This document shows, piece by piece, positions 51,255 through 59,410 of a DNA stretch of 64,000 nucleotides. Position numbers and translations under genes: made by a program. The notes beneath the pieces are model-generated. The model did not search any database, was not told the DNA's origin, and saw only the letters and a list, made by a program, of their open reading frames with translations. The DNA is from Streptomyces sp. AP-93 (lineage in GTDB: Bacteria > Actinomycetota > Actinomycetes > Streptomycetales > Streptomycetaceae): positions 1 to 64,000 of the forward strand of contig NZ_JALGBX010000010.1 of the NCBI RefSeq assembly GCF_022808175.1, read 5' to 3'. Within the stretch, counting starts at the first letter, position 1. The number at the start of each line of letters is the position of its first letter.

Positions 51255-52460
51255 ATGGCGGAGCCGGCCCACCTCAGCTCTGACGACCTCCCGCTGGTCC
51301 TCCATCCACTGGTCTACCTGGAGGACGGCGGCGAGGTCACCATCGGACGCCGCGACACCGAGTCCTACGCGATCTTCCCGCCCGACGGCGCCGCACTCGT
51401 ACGCCGGCTGCAGGAGGGGGCCACCCCCGCGCAGGCCGCCGACTGGTACGAGGACACGTACGGGGAGCGCGCCGACGTCGGGGACGTGGTCGAGGCCCTG
51501 CGCGAGCTCGGATTCGTGCGCGCCGAGGGCGAGGCGGAGACGGCGGCGGAGCCCGTGCGCTGGCAGCGGCTCGGACGGGCGGTCTTCTCCCCGGCGGCCT
51601 GGACCGCGTACGCGCTGATCGCGGCCTGGGCGGTGATCACCGTGGTGCGCCGGCCCGAACTCCTGCCCACCCCGGGCGACCTCGTCTTCAGCCACTACTA
51701 CGCGGTGATCACTGTCGTCCTGTTCGTGGTCGCTGTCCCGCTCATCGCCATCCACGAGATCTTCCACGCGCTGGCCGGGCGCCGCCTCGGCATCCGCTCG
51801 CGCACGAGGATGTCGTACCGCTTCTACTTCCTCGTCGTCGAGACCTCGCTGGACGGCCTCGCCGGCGTGGAGCGCCGCAAACGCTATCTGCCGATCCTCG
51901 CAGGGATGGTCGCCGACCTCGTCCTGATCAGCCTGGCCGTCATCGCGGCCGGATTCACGCACGGGCTGACCTCGCGCGTGTGCCTGGCCGTGGCCTTCAC
52001 CACCTTCATCCGGCTGATGTGGCAGTTCTTCCTCTACCTGCGCACCGACATCTACGTCCTGATCACCACCGTGCTCGGCTGCGTGGACCTGCACACCACC
52101 TCCGTGCGCATGCTCGCCAACCGGGTCAACCGGCTGCTCGGGCGCACCGGCCGGCTCACCGACGAGTCCCTGTGGCACCCCGTGGACCGGCGGGCCGCCC
52201 GCTGGTACTCCTGGCTGCTCCCCATCGGCTACGTCGTCAGCCTGAGCACCTTCCTGTGGGGCGTCGGCCCCGTCTTCCTGGACATGATCTCCGCCTCGTT
52301 CGACCGCTTCGGCGCCGGCCACGGCTCGTCCTGGATCCAGCTGCTCGACGCGGCCGTCTTCCTCGTCCTGACCTTCGGCCAGATCGGCTACGCCCTCTGG
52401 CTCGCCGCCCGGGAGCGCATGCGCAGCCGACGGGCCCGGCTCCACCACGTCATCGCCTGA
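51255..52460 (+). CDS. PqqD-like recognition domain fused to a membrane M50 metalloprotease
   Basis: A 401-residue protein from ATG 51255 with GAGACGGAG upstream. Residues about 10-90 have the PqqD/RRE pattern: LVYLEDGGEVTIGRRDTESY, FPPDGAALVRRLQEGATPAQ, and DVGDVVEALRELGFVRAE. Residues about 105-390 have six or more membrane segments with IAIHEIFHALAGRRLG, the HExxH zinc motif of site-2-type M50 proteases, and AGMVADLVL, likely carrying the third metal ligand (Asp). RRE domains bind leader peptides of RiPPs, so this looks like a membrane protease that captures and cleaves the upstream 26-mer. I know M50 proteins in daptide loci, but this arrangement with TPR, flavin reductase and SARP is not one I recognise. 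Confidence 0.8.
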   Translation: MAEPAHLSSDDLPLVLHPLVYLEDGGEVTIGRRDTESYAIFPPDGAALVRRLQEGATPAQAADWYEDTYGERADVGDVVEALRELGFVRAEGEAETAAEPVRWQRLGRAVFSPAAWTAYALIAAWAVITVVRRPELLPTPGDLVFSHYYAVITVVLFVVAVPLIAIHEIFHALAGRRLGIRSRTRMSYRFYFLVVETSLDGLAGVERRKRYLPILAGMVADLVLISLAVIAAGFTHGLTSRVCLAVAFTTFIRLMWQFFLYLRTDIYVLITTVLGCVDLHTTSVRMLANRVNRLLGRTGRLTDESLWHPVDRRAARWYSWLLPIGYVVSLSTFLWGVGPVFLDMISASFDRFGAGHGSSWIQLLDAAVFLVLTFGQIGYALWLAARERMRSRRARLHHVIA

Positions 52461-52499
52461 CGGGACCACCCCCGGCGGGCCTCTGTGAAAGGCAGGCCC

Positions 52500-54611
52500 A
52501 TGAGCGGGCACCACTGGATCTGCGCGCCGCACCACCGCGAGCGCGAAACGCTGCGGGCCGGACTCGACCTGCCCCCGCTGCTCGCATCCCTCGACGCGCA
52601 CCGGCGCCTGCGCGGCCCGTACACCGCCGCCGGTACGCTGCTGCGGCTCGTGGCCCCCGAGGCGCTGGAGCGGCGGCCCGAACTGGCCGCCCGGCACTAC
52701 ATCGAGCTCCAGGAGAGCACGCCCGAGCTGGCCCCGCTCGTGCCGCAGATCACGCACCACATGGAAGAGCAGTCCTCGGCCGGAGAGGTGAGCCGCTACC
52801 CGGCCCGGCTGCACTCCCTGCGCGTCGCGCACGGAATCGTGGACTTCCTCCTCGCCGCCCTGGCCGACGACGGGGCCGGGGGCCCGCGCACCCTGGTCGT
52901 GGAGAACGTCGAGCACGCCGACGTCACCGACCAGGAGTTCCTGGCCGCCGCCCTGCGCCGGATCCCGCCCGAGCTGCTGACCCTGGTCCTGTGCTCGGGG
53001 ACGGCGGAGCTGCTGGACCCGCCCGGGTTCCCCTCCCTCTCGCTGCCCGAGGCGCTGGCCGCGCACGCGGAGCAGACGCGGGGCGCCGGTTCCGTGCTTC
53101 CCCCCGCTCCCGCGGGCCCCGGGGCGGCCCGGCGGTACGTGGACGGGGACTGCCTGGACGACTCCCCGGCCCTGATCGCGGCCTACGAGGAGCTGCCCGG
53201 GGCCGAACGCGCCGCGCTGCACGACCGGCGGGCCGCCGAGCTCGCCGACCGGGCCGAGGAGGGCGAAGCCTCGCTGCGCCTGGGCGCGCTGCCCTACCAC
53301 CTGATGCGGGGATCCGACGCCGCCGGAGCCGGCGTCGAGGCCCTGCGCGCCGCCCTGCTGCGCTGCAAGTACCTGGGCTTCTACCACATGGCGGCCGAAC
53401 TGGGGGACGAGGGACGGCGGTTCGTCGACCCGGCCGAACGCCCAGAGCTGTGGTGGGTCTTCATCCGGGAGTCGGGCGTCTGCCTCGCGGCGGCCGGCCG
53501 CCCCGACGAGTCCGCCGTCCTCCAGGAGGAGGCGCGCACGGCCACCCTGAACCCCGCGCACCACATGAAGCTCGCCTACGAGATCGGCATGCTGTACGCG
53601 CGCCACTACCCCGAGGAGCGGCGCGACCCCCGCCGGGCCCGGGCCTGGGTCAACACCGCCATCGCCCTCTCGGACCTGCTGCCCGACCCCAAGGAACGCG
53701 CCTTCTACTCGGTCTTCAACCGAAACGGCCTGGCCCTCGTGGAGGTCCGCGACGGCCGCCCGGACGAGGCACTGAGGCTGCTCGACGAGGGGATCGAGCG
53801 CCTCGGCCGGGAACTGGACCTGGGCGAGCGCACCTGGCACCGGGTCGGCCTGCGCTACAACCGGTCCCAGGTCAACAGCATGAGCGGGCGGCTGGAAGCG
53901 GCCCTGGAGGACTACGCCGAGATCTTGGACGCGGACGACGACTTCGCGGACCACTACTTCAACCGGGGCAACATCCTGCGCAAACTGGGCCGCGCCGAGG
54001 AGGCCATCGCCGACTACGAGCGGGCGCTGTCCCTCGAGGCCCCCTTCCCCGAGGCGTACTACAACCGGGGCGACGCCCGGCTGGAACTCGGCGACACCGA
54101 GGGTGCGCTGGCCGACTTCGACCGCACCCTGGAACTTGATCCCGGCCACCAGGAGGCACTCCTGGCCCGGTCCGGGCTGTTCGCCGACCTCGGGGAGGCC
54201 GAGGCGGCCCAGGCGGACGTGGACGCCGGGCTCGCCCTGGCCCCCGGCCACGCCCACCTGCTGTGCCTGCGGGGCCGCCTGCTGGCGGAGGCGGGCCGGA
54301 CCAAGGAGGCGGCCGAGGCCCTCGAAGCGGCGCTGGCCGGCGATCCGGAACTGGCCGAGGCCTGGGCGGTCAAGGGCGAACTGGCCTACTCGGAAGGCGA
54401 TCTGCCGACCGCCGCCGCCGACTTCGACCGGGCGGTGGAACTGGCCGACCGGCCCGAGTTCCGCTTCAACCGTGCCGTGGTCCACGAGGCGGCCGGCCGG
54501 TTCGACCGGGCGGCGGCGGACTTCGACGCGGTGTACGCGGCCACCGGCGATCCCGACGCGAGCGAGCACCGGGACTCCTGCCTGAGCGCCGCCGGGCGCA
54601 GCGCGGTCTGA
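52500..54611 (+). CDS. TPR protein with degenerate ATPase-like N-terminal domain
   Basis: A 703-residue cytosolic protein; ATG 52500 after GAAAGGCAGG. Residues about 1-230 resemble the ATPase part of STAND/LAL regulators: TLVVENVEHADVTDQEFLAA is Walker-B-like, with Glu in place of the expected Asp, but I find no P-loop. Residues about 230-470 are helical repeats, and about 475-700 are clear TPRs (FADHYFNRGNILRKLGRAEE, PEAYYNRGDARLELGDTEGA, then more), ending without a helix-turn-helix. So it is not a classical LAL regulator. TPR proteins of Gram-positive bacteria often bind peptides. Follows the RRE-M50 gene by 39 bp, same operon. Confidence 0.75.
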   Translation: MSGHHWICAPHHRERETLRAGLDLPPLLASLDAHRRLRGPYTAAGTLLRLVAPEALERRPELAARHYIELQESTPELAPLVPQITHHMEEQSSAGEVSRYPARLHSLRVAHGIVDFLLAALADDGAGGPRTLVVENVEHADVTDQEFLAAALRRIPPELLTLVLCSGTAELLDPPGFPSLSLPEALAAHAEQTRGAGSVLPPAPAGPGAARRYVDGDCLDDSPALIAAYEELPGAERAALHDRRAAELADRAEEGEASLRLGALPYHLMRGSDAAGAGVEALRAALLRCKYLGFYHMAAELGDEGRRFVDPAERPELWWVFIRESGVCLAAAGRPDESAVLQEEARTATLNPAHHMKLAYEIGMLYARHYPEERRDPRRARAWVNTAIALSDLLPDPKERAFYSVFNRNGLALVEVRDGRPDEALRLLDEGIERLGRELDLGERTWHRVGLRYNRSQVNSMSGRLEAALEDYAEILDADDDFADHYFNRGNILRKLGRAEEAIADYERALSLEAPFPEAYYNRGDARLELGDTEGALADFDRTLELDPGHQEALLARSGLFADLGEAEAAQADVDAGLALAPGHAHLLCLRGRLLAEAGRTKEAAEALEAALAGDPELAEAWAVKGELAYSEGDLPTAAADFDRAVELADRPEFRFNRAVVHEAAGRFDRAAADFDAVYAATGDPDASEHRDSCLSAAGRSAV

Positions 54612-54626
54612 GGCGGGGCACGGCGG

Positions 54627-55292
54627 ATGAGCGTGTGGCAGCGCGAGGAGCTCGCCTCCGGTGTCCCGGCGGGGGTCTTCGCCGAGGCGATGGCACGCCT
54701 GGTGTCCGGAGTGGCGGTGATCTGCGCGCGGCGCGGTGACGGGAGCCCCTGCGGACTGCTGGTGTCCTCCTTCAGCTCCTACAGCGTGGCCCCGCCGTCC
54801 GTCATGCTGGCGCTCGCACGGGGTTCCCGTACGTACGAGGCCATGGGCGCGCGGGTGGGCATCCCTTTCGGGGCACACCTGCTGGGCTCGGCGGACGAGG
54901 CCCTCGCGAAGGTGTTCGCGGGACGCTCGCAGGACAAGTTCGCGGACCTGGCGTGGGACTGGGACGACGGGACGCCCCGGCTCGCGGGCGTCCCGGTGTA
55001 CCTCAAGTGCCGGGTGGCCGCGGTGTTCCCGCACGGGGACCACGTGGTGCTGGTGGGCGAGGTGGCGGGCTGCGCCGTGGCCACCGACGCCGATCCGCTG
55101 GTCTACTACCGGCGCCGCCTGGACTGGCACTTGGGGCCGGGTCGGGGGCCGGGTCCCGACCCGGGGCCGGCGGGGATCGCGGGGACTGCGCGCGGCCCGG
55201 GCACCGCGCGCGGCCGGGGCGGATCAGAGCCCGGCCGGCTGGAGGAGCCGGGGGCTGCGACATCGGCCGTGCACGGGAGCGGACGGGTGTAA
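54627..55292 (+). CDS. Flavin reductase-like (FMN-binding) protein
   Basis: A 221-residue protein. MARLVSGVAVICARRGDGSP and CGLLVSSFSSYSVAPPSVMLA, then FGAHLLGSADEALAKVFAGR are the flavin reductase signature (split-barrel FMN fold). The last 65 residues are Gly/Pro/Ala-rich and disordered, and the final 69 nt overlap the SARP gene on the other strand. It would supply reduced flavin to a partner monooxygenase or act directly; no monooxygenase is visible in the locus. Starts 15 bp after the TPR gene, same operon. Confidence 0.85.
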   Translation: MSVWQREELASGVPAGVFAEAMARLVSGVAVICARRGDGSPCGLLVSSFSSYSVAPPSVMLALARGSRTYEAMGARVGIPFGAHLLGSADEALAKVFAGRSQDKFADLAWDWDDGTPRLAGVPVYLKCRVAAVFPHGDHVVLVGEVAGCAVATDADPLVYYRRRLDWHLGPGRGPGPDPGPAGIAGTARGPGTARGRGGSEPGRLEEPGAATSAVHGSGRV

Positions 55293-56126
55293 CCCGCCCA
55301 GCAGGGCCCGCTGTACGGCCTGCAGCCCGGGCCCCGGCTCGATGCCGGTGCCCTCGACGACGACGCGCCGGGCGCGGGCGAAGGCGTCCAGCGCCTCGGC
55401 CCGCCGCCCGGTGCCGGCCAGGGCCAGCATCAGCTGCTCGTGGAACCCCTCCCGCAGCGGGTGGCGCGCGCACAGTTCGGCGAGCTCGGCGACGACCTCC
55501 TGGGCCCGGCCGGCGCAGATGTCGGCGCCGATCCGGTCGTGGAGCAGCGCGAGCCGCTCCTCCTCCAGCCGGACCGCGTAGTACGCGGGCAGCCGCGCCG
55601 GGCCCAGGTCGGCCAGCGGCCGGCCCCGCCACATCGCGAGCGCCGCCGAGAAGGACTTGCTCGCCGCGCTGCAGTCCCCGGAGGCCAGCAGCCGCCGGCC
55701 GAGCGCGGCCAGCGTGCGGCAGAGGTCCAGGTCCAGCTCACCCGGTTCCACGGACAGCACGTAGCCGGAGCCGGTCGTGCGGAGCACCGGGTGGCGGCGC
55801 GGGTCCCCGCCCGCGCGGCCGTGCGCCGGGTCCAGGGTCCGGCGCAGCCCGGACACGTACATCTGCAGGGTCGCCGCGGCGGATCTCGGCGGGTGCCCGT
55901 CCCACAGCTCGTCGATCAGCATGTCGGCCGAGGCCAGCCGGTTGGCGTGGAGCAGCAGCACCGCGAGCAGGGCGCGGCGCTTGAGCGGGGTCGGCGTGCA
56001 CGGCACCCCGGACCGGCGCACCTCCAGCGGCCCGAGGAGGAGGTAGCACGGCCCGCCGCTCGCGCCGGTGCCCTCGGACGGTCCCTCGGTCGTACGTCTC
56101 GCCTCGTACCGCGTGCCTGTGCTCAT
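55224..56126 (-). CDS. SARP-family transcriptional activator
   Basis: A 300-residue SARP. N-terminal OmpR-type winged helix (about 25-125): YLLLGPLEVRRSGVPCTPTP, RRALLAVLLLHANRLASADM, LIDELWDGHPPRSAAATLQM, VLRTTGSGYVLSV. C-terminal BTAD (about 130-280): FSAALAMWRGRPLADLG, then REGFHEQLMLALAGTGRRAEALDAF. SARPs activate biosynthetic clusters through heptameric direct repeats. Convergent with the flavin reductase gene, overlapping it by 69 bp. The heptamers before the peptide gene are its probable targets. Upstream is 168 bp free of genes. Confidence 0.92.
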   Translation of the reverse strand: MSTGTRYEARRTTEGPSEGTGASGGPCYLLLGPLEVRRSGVPCTPTPLKRRALLAVLLLHANRLASADMLIDELWDGHPPRSAAATLQMYVSGLRRTLDPAHGRAGGDPRRHPVLRTTGSGYVLSVEPGELDLDLCRTLAALGRRLLASGDCSAASKSFSAALAMWRGRPLADLGPARLPAYYAVRLEEERLALLHDRIGADICAGRAQEVVAELAELCARHPLREGFHEQLMLALAGTGRRAEALDAFARARRVVVEGTGIEPGPGLQAVQRALLGGLHPSAPVHGRCRSPRLLQPAGL

Positions 56127-56294
56127 GCCCGGTCACCCTCGCCCCCACCACGGCGCTGGTGAGCGCCTGTCCAGTCGTCGGCCAGGCGTGCTCACGGACG
56201 GGTCCCCCCGCTCTGCACGCCCCGGCATACGTTCGACGTTCGCCGACGGGCTGTCACGAGTGCGAACCAGCCAACGAGGCGGGAGCGGTGGCCA

Positions 56295-57065
56295 CTACCA
56301 GGATTCGAGCTGCTCACGCACCGCGCGGGGCCGGTTGGTGATGATCGTGTCCACGCCCAGCCGGAGGCACAGTTCTACGTCCTCGGGCTCGTCCACGGTC
56401 CACACCCGCACCGACAGCCCCTTCGCCTTCAGCCGCCCCACCAGACCCGGGTCCCGTCGTACGAGTTCGATCCCCGGGCCCGCGTGAGTGGCGTACGGGG
56501 GCCGCACGGGCCGGACCTTGCGCTCGATCAGGTACACGGCGGGCAGCCCGGGGGCGAGCCGGTGCATCCGGGTCAGCGCGCTGCGGGAGAAGCTCATCAC
56601 CTCGACGCGCCCGCCGCGGCCGTCCGCGAGCCCGTGGTCCCGCAGCACCCGTACGAGCTCGGCCTCCAGCCGCCCGCCCGCGCGCGTCGGGTGCTTGGTC
56701 TCGACGGCCAGCCCGACGGGGTACGGCGCGGCCAGCGCCTCCCGCAGCAGATCCTCGAAGAGCAGCACCCGGGCCCCGCGGTGCCCCTCTCCCTTCCACC
56801 GGCCGAAGTCGAGTCCAGCGAGCTCCGCATACGTCATGTCGGAGACGACCCCGCGCCCGTCGGAGACCCGCTCGACCGTCCGGTCGTGCACACACACGAG
56901 CCGCCGATCGGCGGTGAGCCGCACATCGCACTCGAGCGCGTCGGCCCCCTCGGCGATGGCCTGCCGGTAGGCGGCCATGGTGTGCTCGGGGTGAGCGTGC
57001 GAGGCCCCCCGATGGGCGACCACCCGGACGGCGCGGGCGGTGGGGAGGGCGGAGGTCGCTGTCAT
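56295..57065 (-). CDS. Glycerophosphodiester phosphodiesterase
   Basis: A 256-residue GDPD. ATG 57065, with GAGGATTTCC upstream. The barrel opens VVAHRGASHAHPEHTMAAYR with the catalytic HR and the Glu, followed by GADALECDVRLTADRRLVCVHDRTVER with the metal Glu/Asp and second His, and VGLAVETKHPT. C-terminal WTVDEPEDVELCLRLGVDTIITNRP is typical. It hydrolyses glycerophosphodiesters to glycerol-3-phosphate and an alcohol. Cytosolic, no signal peptide, 256 residues (short single-domain type). Confidence 0.93.
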   Translation of the reverse strand: MTATSALPTARAVRVVAHRGASHAHPEHTMAAYRQAIAEGADALECDVRLTADRRLVCVHDRTVERVSDGRGVVSDMTYAELAGLDFGRWKGEGHRGARVLLFEDLLREALAAPYPVGLAVETKHPTRAGGRLEAELVRVLRDHGLADGRGGRVEVMSFSRSALTRMHRLAPGLPAVYLIERKVRPVRPPYATHAGPGIELVRRDPGLVGRLKAKGLSVRVWTVDEPEDVELCLRLGVDTIITNRPRAVREQLESW

Positions 57066-57165
57066 TCGGAAATCCTCGCAAACCGGGGTGAACGCGCTGG
57101 TGCGGGGTCGTGTCCCCGACGTTAACCGGATGCGCTCCCCGTGCCGGGCAGGGCAGGGTGTCGCC

Positions 57166-57588
57166 ATGCCGGAACCGACGATCGGGACCTTGTACTGCGA
57201 GCCCTGCCCGCGCTGTGTCTTCCACGCGTGGCAGCTGATCGAGCGGGGACGGTTGCTGTGGATGTCCGAGTGGGAGTGCGACACCTGCGGCTTCGGCGCC
57301 CCGGAGATCTGCAACCGAGACGAGGGCTGGGGGCGGCCCCCTGCGGAGGTCCGCGCGGCCGTAGTGGCGGCCGAGGGCACGGTCCTGCTCCGGGTGGGCG
57401 GCGCCGGCGGCGGGCCCCTGAGGGCCTTCCGCGACGCGCTCGGCCTGACGATGCAGGAGCTCCGGACCGCCGTCCGCGACGGCTACCGCGCCACGCCGGT
57501 GGAGGCCTGGTACCTGACGGCCCTCCTCCAGGAGTCAGGCGTCTCCGCCCGGACGGCAGGGGGATCCTCCAGCAGCGGACGGATGTGA
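57166..57588 (+). CDS. Protein with N-terminal zinc-ribbon-like Cys pairs, unknown
   Basis: A 140-residue protein from ATG 57166 (GGGCAGGGTG upstream). CEPCPRC near residue 11 and CDTCGFG near residue 40 make two Cys pairs like a zinc ribbon. The rest (about 65-125, GGPLRAFRDALGLTMQELRT, then GYRATPVEAWYLTALLQESG) looks like a small helical domain, perhaps helix-turn-helix like. Function unknown. Confidence 0.6.
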   Translation: MPEPTIGTLYCEPCPRCVFHAWQLIERGRLLWMSEWECDTCGFGAPEICNRDEGWGRPPAEVRAAVVAAEGTVLLRVGGAGGGPLRAFRDALGLTMQELRTAVRDGYRATPVEAWYLTALLQESGVSARTAGGSSSSGRM

Positions 57589-57659
57589 GCAGTCGGCGCT
57601 CAAGCCCTCACGGCGACGGCGAATCGGTACCCTGGCCGGCGCGCCCCATGGAGGAAACC

Positions 57660-58016
57660 GTGACCACACAGCCTGACCACGGCGCGGCGCTGATCCCGCG
57701 CCCCGAGCACAACCCCGAGGCCGTACGTGTCGCCCTCGCCCGCATCGCCCCGCACCGCTTGGCGGAGCTGGAGCAGCACAAGGAGAACGCGCTGGCCGCC
57801 GCCATCCGCAGCGGGAAGATCGGCCATCTCACCCACTGGCTCGACTGGTGGATGCGCGAGGTCGAGATCGAACGGCGTCCCGACTTCTTCACCCGCCGCA
57901 ACGACGCCTTGGCCACCATCCACCGCACCACCGGCAAGGATGCCCTGGGCTTCCGCCCCGCCATGGACGAACTGTCCGCCATCGAGGCCGAGGCCGCGCA
58001 GGCGGTGAATGGGTGA
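57660..58016 (+). CDS. DUF6247-like small protein
   Basis: A 118-residue protein. GTG 57660 sits 4-8 nt after GGAGGAAACC, so I prefer it to the ATG 12 nt earlier. NPEAVRVALARIAPHRLAEL, then GKIGHLTHWLDWWMREVEIERRPDF match the pattern I associate with DUF6247 (often an antitoxin-like partner in Streptomyces). The end (FRPAMDELSAIEAEAAQAVNG) is helical. No adjacent toxin gene is recognisable. Confidence 0.55.
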   Translation: MTTQPDHGAALIPRPEHNPEAVRVALARIAPHRLAELEQHKENALAAAIRSGKIGHLTHWLDWWMREVEIERRPDFFTRRNDALATIHRTTGKDALGFRPAMDELSAIEAEAAQAVNG

Positions 58017-58075
58017 CCTGGAGGTGGGAGTACGACCCAGCGAGGAGTACGTCACCGGAGGCGCCCCGCCGGCGT

Positions 58076-58110
58076 GGGCTCATTCCTCGACGGTGCCGAG
58101 GAATGAGCCC
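58076..58110. terminator. 14-bp hairpin spanning the DUF397 stop codon
   Basis: GGGCTCATTCCTCG and CGAGGAATGAGCCC, a perfect stem with a 7-nt loop. It overlaps the end of the DUF397 gene and sits 60 bp after the rightward DUF6247-like gene, so it can end transcripts from both sides. Confidence 0.8.
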
Positions 58111-58286
58111 CATGCTCCGGCGCCGAAGCACAGTACGGGTCCGTGCGGCCGCTTGCTGTCGCGCAGCGAGATCAACCCCTGGTAGCCGTCGGCCACTTCC
58201 AGGCAGTCGCCCTGGTCGCCGCTGAACGAGCTCTTTCGCCAGGTGGCCTGGGTGAGGTCTATCAGCCGGCGCTGTGTGTACGTCAT
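58080..58286 (-). CDS. DUF397 protein
   Basis: A 68-residue protein. ATWRKSSFSGDQGDCLEVAD and ISLRDSKRPHGPVLCF are the DUF397 signature. Such proteins are encoded beside XRE/DUF5753 regulators (as in the BldB/WhiJ-like families) and interact with them. Starts inside the regulator stop (ATGA overlap), so the two are translationally coupled. Confidence 0.92.
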   Translation of the reverse strand: MTYTQRRLIDLTQATWRKSSFSGDQGDCLEVADGYQGLISLRDSKRPHGPVLCFGAGAWGSFLGTVEE

Positions 58287-59149
58287 GAGTGTCCCCTTGC
58301 TCGGCGCAGGATCGCGTCACGCGAAGGATCTACGTCCAGGGCTGCGGCCCGCAACCTGTCGAATGTCGCGCTGTAGGCAGCGCGGTCGGCATCCCGTTCG
58401 AGGTAGACGCTGCTGGCGAGGCCCTCCGCGTAGACCACGTCGAGTTCGGACTGTACGGGGAACTTGAGGATCACGAACGGCCCCAGCATGCCTGCGTGTG
58501 CCCCGGCCCCGAACGGCAGGACCTGCAAGGTCACATTGGGTTCGTCAGCGGCCTCGGCCAGCCGCATCAGCTGCTTCGCGGTCGTCACGCGTCCTCCTAC
58601 TTCGCGGTGGAGGATCGACTCGTCGAGGATGGCCCAAAGTGCCAGAGGGTCTTCGCGGCTCAGCGCCGCGTTCTGGCGGGCGAGCCGGACATCGACCAGG
58701 GCGTTGACCTCATCGGCGGGGCGTTCAGGTTTGAGGGCCCTGATGACGGCCCGCGCATAGTCCGGCGTCTGCAGAAGCCCGGGCACCAGCACGGTCTGAA
58801 AGCTGCGGGCTGCGGACGCTTCCGCCTCGAAGCTGAGGTAGTCGAGATAGCGGGGCGTCAGCACGTCGTTGTACGGCTGCCACCACACCCGGCGCTTCCC
58901 TTCCCGGGCAAGGGATTCCAGGGCGGCTCGGGTGTCGGGGTCGTGCACCACGTAGAAGTCGAGCAGGGCGTTGACCTCGTGGGTGCGCAGTCCGCTGCGC
59001 CCGCTCTCGATGCGGCTGATCTTCGACGGGTGCCAGCCCATCACCTCGGCAGTGGCCTCTGCCTTGACGGCTTGGCGCTCCCGGATCTTGCGGAGCTCGG
59101 CACCAAGCATGCGGCGACGCATGGTGGGGATCGCGGCCACCACTCCCAC
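58283..59149 (-). CDS. XRE-family regulator with DUF5753 domain
   Basis: A 288-residue regulator (GTG 59149; a second GTG six nt later has better ribosome binding spacing, and MRRRMLGAELRKIRERQ follows). Helix-turn-helix at about 15-60: GWHPSKISRIESGRSGLR. DUF5753 (about 100-280): QTVLVPGLLQTPDYARAV, then LWAILDESILHREVGG, and LDVVYAEGLASSVYLERDADR. Member of the WhiJ-like regulators that pair with DUF397 proteins and are often next to an anti-sigma-like ATPase, as here. The palindrome at 59215-59230 in its upstream region is a likely autoregulatory site. Confidence 0.92.
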   Translation of the reverse strand: MGVVAAIPTMRRRMLGAELRKIRERQAVKAEATAEVMGWHPSKISRIESGRSGLRTHEVNALLDFYVVHDPDTRAALESLAREGKRRVWWQPYNDVLTPRYLDYLSFEAEASAARSFQTVLVPGLLQTPDYARAVIRALKPERPADEVNALVDVRLARQNAALSREDPLALWAILDESILHREVGGRVTTAKQLMRLAEAADEPNVTLQVLPFGAGAHAGMLGPFVILKFPVQSELDVVYAEGLASSVYLERDADRAAYSATFDRLRAAALDVDPSRDAILRRARGHS

Positions 59150-59214
59150 CCCTCTCTAGCTCGCAACTGCGGACAGTATGCCGCCGAGTTGAGGAGTATC
59201 GGATTGATTCCGGC

Positions 59215-59230
59215 AAGTGCACGTGCACTT
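59215..59230. promoter_or_regulatory. 16-bp palindrome in the XRE/ATPase divergent promoter
   Basis: AAGTGCACGTGCACTT, perfect, plus an extra half-site TTGCACTT at 59243-59250. Lies between the divergent XRE regulator and the anti-sigma-like ATPase; probable operator for the XRE protein. Confidence 0.65.
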
Positions 59231-59410
59231 CATGTGTTCTGGTTGCACTTCGCGTGGAGAAGGGAGCATTCTGAACGAAGCAGTTGCTCAGAGTGCGTGC
59301 ACGGTCACCAACTGCTGTCGATGGTGGACCTGGCACGCCTGAAAAGAGAGACCCCCGCGACCGCGCCAACGGTCCGGGGGCATGGCCAACGCTTACTCAG
59401 GAGCGTCAAC

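Noticed and set aside
57660..58286. Toxin-antitoxin pair formed by the DUF6247-like and DUF397 genes
   Set aside because: The genes are convergent, separated by a terminator, and DUF397 belongs to the XRE regulator operon.
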